Shown here piece by piece: positions 33,538-39,616 of a stretch of 39,616 nucleotides of DNA. The first letter of the stretch is position 1. Every line of letters begins with the position of its first letter. This DNA is from Angelakisella massiliensis. Lineage in GTDB: Bacteria > Bacillota > Clostridia > Oscillospirales > Ruminococcaceae. The DNA lies in contig NZ_LT629944.1 in NCBI RefSeq assembly GCF_900104675.1, forward strand, positions 788,217-827,832, read 5' to 3'. Below the pieces are notes generated by a model. That model searched no databases. It saw nothing but the letters and a program-made list of their open reading frames with translations, and was not told the origin of the DNA. The translations under genes were made by a program, and so were the position numbers.

Positions 33538-34350
33538 TCACAACACCGGGGGGAACAGGGTATTAAGGGCCAGAATCAGCCCGAACATGGCCGCCATCAC
33601 CACCGCGGCGGCGGCATCCAGGGAGGACAGCCGCAGCTGTTTCATCCGGGTACGTCCCTCGCCGCCCCGATAGCAGCGGCACTCCATAGCCAAGGCCAGA
33701 TCATCAGCCCGGCGGAAGGAAGAAACAAACAGTGGAATGAGGATGGGGATCAGGGCCTTGGCCCGCTGGGTCAGCCCGCCGCTCTCCAGGTCGGCGCCTC
33801 TGGCCTTCTGGGCGGACATGATCTTGTCCGTCTCCTCAATAAGGGTGGGGATGAAGCGCAGGGCGATGGTCATCATCATCGCCAGCTCATGGACCGGCAT
33901 CTTCACCCGCTTCAGAGGGCTGAGCAGCCGCTCGATGCCGTCGGTGAGGGCGATGGGGCTGGTGGTATAGGTCAGCAGGGTGGTGCCGGCGATAAGGCAG
34001 ATAATCCGTCCGCTCATCAGCACCGCCGTCAGCAGGCCCTCCCGTGTCACCCGGATAAAGGCCCAGCGGAACAGCTCCTGGCCGTCCACAAAGAACATAT
34101 TCAGCACCGCCGTGAAAATGACGATGGGGACAATGGGCTTCAGGCTCTTGAAGATCATCTTCAGGGGGATGCGGCTGATGAGATAGCTCAGCAGCACAAA
34201 CACCGCTCCGGCGATAAGCCCCGGAATATTATTTGCCACAAACAGCACCACGATATAGACCAGAGAAAGGATGATCTTGGTACGGGGGTCCAGCCGGTGA
34301 ACAGGGGACTTTCCCGGGAAATACTGACCGATGGTAATATCCTTGATCAC
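33538..34350 (-). CDS. ecfT: Energy-coupling factor transporter transmembrane protein EcfT
   Basis: 270 residues, about five to six membrane segments. Start IGQYFPGKSPVHRLDPRTKI is typical. The coupling-helix motif AQKARGAD (first of the two A-R-G-type motifs) lies near 170-178 and the second, MECRCYRGGEGRTRM, near 222-236. EcfT links the ATPases EcfA1/A2 to exchangeable vitamin-specific S components encoded elsewhere. Its start overlaps the ecfA2 stop by 4 bp. Confidence 0.95.
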   Translation of the reverse strand: MIKDITIGQYFPGKSPVHRLDPRTKIILSLVYIVVLFVANNIPGLIAGAVFVLLSYLISRIPLKMIFKSLKPIVPIVIFTAVLNMFFVDGQELFRWAFIRVTREGLLTAVLMSGRIICLIAGTTLLTYTTSPIALTDGIERLLSPLKRVKMPVHELAMMMTIALRFIPTLIEETDKIMSAQKARGADLESGGLTQRAKALIPILIPLFVSSFRRADDLALAMECRCYRGGEGRTRMKQLRLSSLDAAAAVVMAAMFGLILALNTLFPPVL

Positions 34351-35213
34351 TTTTTGTCCCCTCCCTTCTCCAGCTTGCCCAGCAGCTCCCGTACCGCCTG
34401 GTCCACGGTATAAACGTTGGGGGAAACGGGGGCTCCCCGGCGGGAAAGCTCCAGAAACACCCGGGACACCTGGGGGATGGCAAGGCCCATGGCGGAAAGC
34501 TCCTCCGCCCGGCTGAAGATCCCCTCCACCGTGTCATAGGCGAACAGATGGCTGTGGTTCATCACCAGCGCCCGGTTGGCGTACCGGGCAATATCCTCCA
34601 TGCTGTGGGAAACCAGCAGAATGGTGTTTTTCTTCTCCTCATGGTACTCCCGGATCTCCCCCAGAATCTGGTCCCGGCCCTTGGGGTCCAGGCCAGCGGT
34701 GGGCTCGTCCAGAATCAGTACCTCCGGGTCCATGGCCAGCACCCCGGCGATGGCCACCCGGCGCTTCTGGCCCCCGGAAAGCTCAAAGGGGCTCTTTTGC
34801 AGCTGGTCCTCGGTGAGCCCCACAAAACGGGCCGACTGGTGGACCCGCTGGTTGATCTCGTCGGGATTCAGCCCCATGTTGCCGGGGCCGAAGGCGATGT
34901 CGCTGTATACCGTCTCCCCGAACAGCTGGTACTCCGGGTACTGGAACACCAGCCCCACCTGGAAGCGGAACTGCCGCAGCTTGGATTTATCCGCCCAGAT
35001 GTCCTGGCCGCCCACCAGCACCTTGCCGGAGGTGGGCTGCAAGAGGCCGTTGAAGTGCTGAATGAGGGTGGATTTGCCGGAACCGGTGTGGCCGATAACC
35101 CCCACATAGGACCCCTTCTCGATGGCCAGAGTGACCCGGTCCACCGCCGTTTTTTCAAAGGGAGTACCCTTGGAATAGGTGTAAGTCAGCTCCTGTGTTT
35201 CAATGGCGTTCAT
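34347..35213 (-). CDS. ecfA2: Energy-coupling factor transporter ATP-binding protein EcfA2
   Basis: 288 residues from the ATG at 35213 ([14 protein letters not shown]); an earlier in-frame ATG overlaps ecfA1 more deeply and is less likely. Walker [10 protein letters not shown], the Q-loop FQYPEYQLF, signature LSGGQKRR and Walker [13 protein letters not shown] are present, with the switch His in LLVSHSMED. It pairs with EcfA1. The 4-bp overlaps on both sides suggest coupled translation. Confidence 0.96.
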   Translation of the reverse strand: MNAIETQELTYTYSKGTPFEKTAVDRVTLAIEKGSYVGVIGHTGSGKSTLIQHFNGLLQPTSGKVLVGGQDIWADKSKLRQFRFQVGLVFQYPEYQLFGETVYSDIAFGPGNMGLNPDEINQRVHQSARFVGLTEDQLQKSPFELSGGQKRRVAIAGVLAMDPEVLILDEPTAGLDPKGRDQILGEIREYHEEKKNTILLVSHSMEDIARYANRALVMNHSHLFAYDTVEGIFSRAEELSAMGLAIPQVSRVFLELSRRGAPVSPNVYTVDQAVRELLGKLEKGGDKK

Positions 35214-36070
35214 GCCCGGCTCACCCCTTTCTCCGCCAGAAGCTTCATCAGCTCCTCCACACATTCTTCCTCTGTGATAACGTCTTTACGCACATCATAT
35301 CCCGCCTGACGCAGCTCGTACATCAGTTCCGTCACCTGGGGTACATCCAGGCCCACGGATTTGAGCAGCTCCACCTTGGAAAACACCTGGTTGGGCAGTC
35401 CCTCCAGAATCAGGTTGCCCTTGTCCATCACCAGCACCCGGTCGCACTGGGCCGCCTCATCCATATAGTGGGTGATGAGGATGACGGTAATGCCATATTC
35501 CTTGTTCAGCTGCCGCAGGGTGGTCATCACTTCCCGCCGGCCTTTGGGGTCCAGCATGGCGGTGGGCTCGTCCAGCACGATGCACTTGGGCCGCATGGCG
35601 ATAACACCGGCGATGGCGATGCGCTGCTTCTGACCGCCGGAAAGCTGATGGGGAGCGTGCTCCCGGTATTCGTACATTCCCACCGATTTCAGCGCTTCAT
35701 CCACCCGGCGGCGGATCTCCGAAGGCTCCACCCCCATGTTTTCCAGGGCAAAGGCCACATCTTCCTCCACCACGGTGGCAACGATCTGGTTGTCCGGGTT
35801 CTGGAACACCATGCCCACCGTCTGGCGGATATCGTACAGGTGGTCCTCATCGGCGGTATCCATGCCGTCCACCAGCACCCGGCCCATCCGGGGCAGCAAA
35901 ACGGCGTTAAAATGCTTGGCCAGGGTGGATTTGCCGGAGCCATTGTGGCCCAGCACCGCCAGGAATTCCCCCCGGCGCACCAGGATGTCTACTCCGTCCA
36001 CCACATAGCGGAAGGGTTCTTCCTCATCGTAGGAAAAGTAGATCCCGGAACCGGTAATGATGCTTTCCAA
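35210..36070 (-). CDS. ecfA1: Energy-coupling factor transporter ATP-binding protein EcfA1
   Basis: 286 residues from TTG at 36070, chosen because GAGAAGG lies 8 bp upstream and the residues before it are not family-like and run into the repeat at 36150. Walker [19 protein letters not shown], signature LSGGQKQR and Walker [13 protein letters not shown] are all intact; switch His in [10 protein letters not shown]. Heads the ecf-truA operon. Confidence 0.93.
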   Translation of the reverse strand: MESIITGSGIYFSYDEEEPFRYVVDGVDILVRRGEFLAVLGHNGSGKSTLAKHFNAVLLPRMGRVLVDGMDTADEDHLYDIRQTVGMVFQNPDNQIVATVVEEDVAFALENMGVEPSEIRRRVDEALKSVGMYEYREHAPHQLSGGQKQRIAIAGVIAMRPKCIVLDEPTAMLDPKGRREVMTTLRQLNKEYGITVILITHYMDEAAQCDRVLVMDKGNLILEGLPNQVFSKVELLKSVGLDVPQVTELMYELRQAGYDVRKDVITEEECVEELMKLLAEKGVSRA

Positions 36071-36149
36071 TCTGCAAACCTTCTCTCTTATGGAAAATCT
36101 GTCGGCCGGGGCTTTCCCCCGGTCCGGCGATGTTGAGGGAACAAGGTCA

Positions 36150-36257
36150 TGCCGGAAAAATCCGGCACACTTCCCGAGGGTATCCCCACACCCCCGGTTT
36201 CGCGCCACCATAAGCGCGGGTAGTGCTTAAAGTCAGGTGCTTGTCCTGATTTTTGTG
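36150..36257 (-). repeat. Degenerate family A repeat
   Basis: On the minus strand AAAAATCAGGACA and ACCTGACTTT, then CCCGCGC, GGCGCGAAACCGGGGGT, and GTGTGCCGGA/TTCCGGCA. The middle hairpins (CGCCGC and CCAGGGGG) are lost. It is near the ecfA1 start. Confidence 0.75.
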
Positions 36258-36342
36258 GTGTTGATTTCAATGGGACGGGTACCCATCGGCAGGCCGCACC
36301 TGTAAACTGTACTGCTGTAAAAAGGATGGGCCGTCTTCCCCG

Positions 36343-37221
36343 TCAGAGGGAGACCTTCTCCCCGCCGTACCACAGCGCTGTGGAGCCGCAGGGAAGCACC
36401 ATGCCGGAATGCTTTACCGGCAGGCCGATCTCGGAGGAATAGGTGGCGCCGCCATATTTCTTTCCCACAGTAGCCCCCAGAATATACTCCATCACCGAGG
36501 GGGAAAGACCGGTGGTGTAGCTGTTGACAGCGAAAAAGAGGGGCTTTTCCGTCAGCGCTCCGGCGCACAGCTTCACCAGGTCATAGACACAGTCCTCCAG
36601 CTTCCATACCTCGCCCCCAGGGCCCCGGCCATAGGAGGGCGGGTCCATGATGATGCCGTCATAGAGACTGCCCCGGCGGATCTCCCGTTCCACAAACTTC
36701 TGGCAGTCGTCCACGATCCAGCGGATGGGCTTGTCCTCCAGCCCTGACAGCCGCTGGTTTTCCCGGGCCCAGGACACCATCCCCTTGGAGGCGTCCACAT
36801 GGCAGACCGCTGCTCCCGCCGCGGCGCAGGCCAGTGTAGCCCCGCCGGTATAAGCGAAAAGGTTCAGCACCCGCACCGGCCGTCCCGCTTCCCCAATGGT
36901 TTTGCGGAACCAGTCCCAGTTGACCGCCTGCTCCGGGAATAATCCCGTGTGCTTGAAGCCCGTGGGGCTGATACGGAAGCGCAGGTCCTTGTAGCCAATG
37001 ACCCACTGCTCCTTTTTCAGCCGGTAATTCTGCCATTTGCCCCCGCCGGAGGAGGAACGGAGATAGCGGGCGTCCGCCCGATCCCATTCCGGCCCCCTGG
37101 GGGTTTTCCACAGCACCTGGGGATCCGGGCGGATGAGGGTCACATCCCCCCACCGCTCCAGCTTTTCCCCGTCGCTTGTATCTAAAACTTCAAAATCCTT
37201 CCAATCCGCTGCCGCTCTCAT
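36343..37221 (-). CDS. Class I SAM-dependent methyltransferase (RlmI/RlmK-like)
   Basis: 292 residues. N-terminal strand-rich segment, then motif I VLNLFAYTGGATLACAAAGA near 117-136, D in CHVDASKGM near 140-148, and motif IV DPPSYGRG near 187-194, all as in the COG1092 family of rRNA (cytosine-5) methyltransferases. The PUA domain of RlmI is absent. The real target, probably an rRNA base, is not certain. It is 27 bp after glmM in the same direction. Confidence 0.88.
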   Translation of the reverse strand: MRAAADWKDFEVLDTSDGEKLERWGDVTLIRPDPQVLWKTPRGPEWDRADARYLRSSSGGGKWQNYRLKKEQWVIGYKDLRFRISPTGFKHTGLFPEQAVNWDWFRKTIGEAGRPVRVLNLFAYTGGATLACAAAGAAVCHVDASKGMVSWARENQRLSGLEDKPIRWIVDDCQKFVEREIRRGSLYDGIIMDPPSYGRGPGGEVWKLEDCVYDLVKLCAGALTEKPLFFAVNSYTTGLSPSVMEYILGATVGKKYGGATYSSEIGLPVKHSGMVLPCGSTALWYGGEKVSL

Positions 37222-37248
37222 AAACGTCCTCCAAATCCCCCAGGATAC

Positions 37249-38598
37249 TTATTTGAGATAGGTGGTGATAGCCCCTGCAATGGTGTCGGCGATCTGCTGA
37301 ATCTCCTCCAGATCATTGCCTTCCACCATCACCCGGATAAGGGGCTCTGTGCCCGATGGCCGCAGCAGCACCCGGCCCCGGCCTTCCAGCTGCTGCTCGC
37401 AGCGGCGGACCACCTGGCCCAGTTCCACACTGTCATTGATGGCTGCTTTCATATCCCGGGTGGCTTCCACATTCACCAGCACCTGGGGCATGATGGTAAT
37501 GACCTTGGCCAAATCGCTCAGGGACGCCCCGGCGTCCTTCATGGCCCGCATCAGCTGGATCGCCGAAAGCTGGCCGTCGCCGGTGGTCATGTATTCGCTG
37601 AAAATAATATGTCCCGACTGCTCGCCGCCGATGACGAAGCCCTCCCGGAGCATGGTTTCCAGCACATACCGGTCCCCCACCTTGGTGGCTCTGGTGTCGA
37701 TGCCATTGTCTTTGGCAAACTGGAAAAAGCCATAGTTGCTCATCACCGTCACCACTGCTGTGTTGCCCCGCAGCCGTCCCGCGGCCTTCATATCCCGGGC
37801 AAAGATGGCGATCATCTGATCTCCGTCAATGACGTTGCCCTTCTCGTCCACCGCCAGGCACCGGTCGGCGTCCCCGTCGAATGCCACCGCCAGATCGTAG
37901 CCCCCTTCCCGGACCCGGTCACACAGCTCCGAGACATGGGTGGAACCACAGTGGTCGTTGACATTGCGGCCATCCGGCTGGTCGTTGATGAGGTCCGCCT
38001 GGGCGCCCAGCCGGCGGAACAGTTCTCCGGCAGTGGCACTGGCGCTGCCGTTGGCGCAGTCCACCAGCACCTTCATCCCCTCCAGGCCCTGAGGAACGGT
38101 GGACACCAAGTGGTCCAGATAGGCTTCCTTACCGCCGGGAATGGGCCGGAGCATCCCAACCTCATGAGCGGAGGCATAGACAAAGGGAATGCCGTGATCC
38201 AGGACGATGTCTTCGATTTCCTGCTCCTCCTCATCGGAGAGCTTGGTGCCCAAAGGTCCGAAAACCTTGATGCCGTTAAAATGGTACGGATTATGGCTGG
38301 CGGAGATCATCACCCCTGCCGCTGCCTGCTGGCGGGTGACCAGGTAGGCCACCGTAGGGGTGGGTACCACACCCAGGGGAGCCACATCCACGCCGCCGGC
38401 GCACAGGCCCGCTGTCACTGCCGCCTCGATCATATCGGAAGATGCCCGGGTATCCTTCCCCACCAGCACCAGGGGACGTCCGGCGCTCCTTTCCCGCAGC
38501 ACCATAGCCAGGGCTACGCCGATTTCACTGGCAAGCTGGATGGAAAGGTCCCGGTTGGCAATGCCCCGGACACCGTCTGTACCAAATAGTCTGCCCAT
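37249..38598 (-). CDS. glmM: Phosphoglucosamine mutase
   Basis: 449 residues. Active-site Ser S101 in MISASHNPYHFNG, metal-binding DGDADRCL near 240-247, sugar-binding GEQSGH near 325-330, and RPSGTEPLIRVM near the C-terminus. The start MGRLFGTDGVRG is the GlmM type. It converts glucosamine 6-phosphate to glucosamine 1-phosphate for UDP-GlcNAc and cell wall synthesis. GGAGGAAC is upstream of the ATG. Confidence 0.97.
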   Translation of the reverse strand: MGRLFGTDGVRGIANRDLSIQLASEIGVALAMVLRERSAGRPLVLVGKDTRASSDMIEAAVTAGLCAGGVDVAPLGVVPTPTVAYLVTRQQAAAGVMISASHNPYHFNGIKVFGPLGTKLSDEEEQEIEDIVLDHGIPFVYASAHEVGMLRPIPGGKEAYLDHLVSTVPQGLEGMKVLVDCANGSASATAGELFRRLGAQADLINDQPDGRNVNDHCGSTHVSELCDRVREGGYDLAVAFDGDADRCLAVDEKGNVIDGDQMIAIFARDMKAAGRLRGNTAVVTVMSNYGFFQFAKDNGIDTRATKVGDRYVLETMLREGFVIGGEQSGHIIFSEYMTTGDGQLSAIQLMRAMKDAGASLSDLAKVITIMPQVLVNVEATRDMKAAINDSVELGQVVRRCEQQLEGRGRVLLRPSGTEPLIRVMVEGNDLEEIQQIADTIAGAITTYLK

Positions 38599-38680
38599 CT
38601 GTTTGTTCCTCCTCTTCCGGAGGGTCGTCTCCTCCGGACTGTTGTATCATAAATTCAAAATAGAAACCGCAGGTCTCGCC

Positions 38681-38722
38681 CACGCAAAGTCCGCTGTGCT
38701 CCTGCGCCCTGGACGGGGGGAT
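38681..38722 (+). repeat. Fragment of structured repeat family C
   Basis: ACGCAAAGTCCGCTGTGCTCC matches the 5' part of the units at 38878 and 39407, but the following stem is not intact and the 3' half is missing. Confidence 0.6.
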
Positions 38723-38877
38723 TTTCACTTTATAATAAAAAAACACGAAAGATTGTAGGCCCGGCACAGCCGGGGAGGATTACTTTTAGCTGAGGCACTA
38801 GTTTACAGCCCTCATGCCGGGCGGGCACTTCCTTTGTAATGAAACAAAGGAAGCAAAATTCACCAGCGTACCGCTTC

Positions 38878-39030
38878 GCCGACACAAAGTCCGCTGTGCT
38901 CCAGCCCCCTGGGCGGGGGCTATCCGCCCGCTCCCTTGTGTCGGCTCCTCCGGGAAAAGTCACGCTTGCTTCGGCTGCTCGGTTGTAAACGCCCTCACGA
39001 CGCCTCTGCTGCGCTAGCAACTTTTCCCGG
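38878..39030 (+). repeat. Structured repeat family C, copy 1
   Basis: Three stems: P1 GCCGACACAA/TTGTGTCGGC (38878-38887/38936-38945); P2 AGCCCCC/GGGGGCT (38903-38909/38915-38921, 5-nt loop); P3 CCGGGAAAAGT/ACTTTTCCCGG (38950-38960/39020-39030). Between the P3 arms lies a strongly conserved stretch that includes CACGCTTGCTTCGGCTGCTC and GCTGCGCTAGCA. No gene. Confidence 0.85.
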
Positions 39031-39131
39031 GCGTTGGTTATTTCCATTGTATAAGGAAAAAAGAACGGCTGCTTTTGCTGTCCCGCCTGGTACGCTCGGA
39101 AAATCGCTTCAAGTCGCCCCTCCGCTCCGAC

Positions 39132-39286
39132 GCGGGGACAAAGTTCATTTCGTTCCGGTCCTCTAAGCGAGGACCATCCACTCCATTTCCTTGCCCCCGC
39201 TTCTCCGAAAAAAGTCCCGCTTGCTTCGCCTGCTCGGTTGGTAAACGCCCTCACAACGGCTCCACTGCGCTAGCAACTTTTTTCGG
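39132..39286 (+). repeat. Structured repeat family C, copy 2
   Basis: P1 GCGGGGACAA/TTGCCCCCGC with one mismatch (39132-39141/39191-39200); P2 GGTCCTC/GAGGACC (39157-39163/39169-39175, 5-nt loop); P3 CCGAAAAAAGT/ACTTTTTTCGG (39205-39215/39276-39286). Confidence 0.85.
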
Positions 39287-39406
39287 TATGCTAAGGTAGT
39301 TTTAGTTGCCGCCTGACACACGGGGGCGGCATTCCCTCGCTCCTACCCACGGCAGGAAGTACAGATACCGCCGCCTTGCTAATACCGGAATTCCGCTGCC
39401 GCCCTC

Positions 39407-39559
39407 GCAGACGCAAAGTCCGCTATGCTCCGGTCCCCTGTACGGGGACCATCCGCCCGCTCCCTTGCGTCTGCTTCTCCGGAAAAAGTCACGCTTGCTC
39501 CGGCTGCTCGGTTGTAAACGTCCTCCCGACGCCTCCGCTGCGCTAGCAACTTTTTCCGG
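39407..39559 (+). repeat. Structured repeat family C, copy 3
   Basis: P1 GCAGACGCAA/TTGCGTCTGC (39407-39416/39465-39474); P2 GGTCCCC/GGGGACC (39432-39438/39444-39450, 5-nt loop); P3 CCGGAAAAAGT/ACTTTTTCCGG (39479-39489/39549-39559). The region from 38599 to the window end has no gene I can support beyond these repeats. Confidence 0.85.
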
Positions 39560-39616
39560 GCGACGGTGTTTTTATTTGATGCGGAACCGGTATTCCGTTG
39601 CGCGGATAAGGTAGAA

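Overview
The window looks like chromosome of a GC-rich, low-G+C-lineage (Firmicutes) spore former, most likely a gut Clostridia member of the Oscillospiraceae type. The reasons are strong AGGAGG ribosome binding sites, a spoIIID gene, an ECF transporter/truA block, a ClpE-type chaperone, formate-tetrahydrofolate ligase, and clostridial-type mobile genes (Cys-rich VLP protein, RepA_N protein, MobV relaxase). No tRNA, rRNA or CRISPR array was found.

Layout. 1-1048: a structured repeat and an unknown membrane protein. 1327-7607: a five-gene minus-strand operon (tctC, tctB, tctA, a GDPD-family phosphodiesterase, a LarA-like protein) with a terminator, a strong promoter and a divergent LysR regulator whose intergenic region holds a perfect 18-bp palindrome. 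7966-10076: a SEDS-family (RodA/FtsW-like) protein, then a small membrane protein overlapping an XRE regulator. 10248-10957: a second copy of the structured repeat, a terminator and ridA. 22977-26495: upp, tsaB, tsaE and fhs. 26681-27231: a tandem 268-bp repeat. 27440-38598: a long minus-strand block (glmM, SAM methyltransferase, ecfA1, ecfA2, ecfT, truA, DUF5711, cvpA, clpE-like, small unknown protein). 38599-39616: three copies of another structured repeat.

The central result is a 10.4-kb integrative mobilizable element (11753-22159) that splits spoIIID. The C-terminal half of spoIIID lies at 11598-11757 and the N-terminal half, with its start codon, ribosome binding site and a sigma-E-like promoter, at 22155-22269. 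Both junctions share the 5-bp core ACATA. Joining them at that core gives an uninterrupted 270-nt, 89-codon SpoIIID reading frame. Inside the element, 12-13 bp from each core, are 13-bp inverted repeats, as expected for the attP of a large serine recombinase, and such a recombinase is encoded at the left end. The arrangement resembles the skin element in sigK, so excision could restore a sporulation gene. Whether it excises, and when, cannot be seen from sequence.

The element carries the recombinase, a 59-residue conserved-looking protein, a MobV relaxase, a short RepA_N-domain protein, a Cys-rich VLP protein, and then, divergently, an XRE regulator, a small membrane protein, a small HTH protein, a C5 cytosine methyltransferase, a NotI-family restriction endonuclease and an unrecognised 688-residue Cys-rich protein. 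A pMV158-like oriT lies just inside the right end. The restriction cargo is visibly more AT-rich than the host.

The intergenic repeats are the second notable feature. Two different families (about 150 bp each) fold into several hairpins whose arms differ between copies but stay complementary, a sign that the structure itself is maintained.
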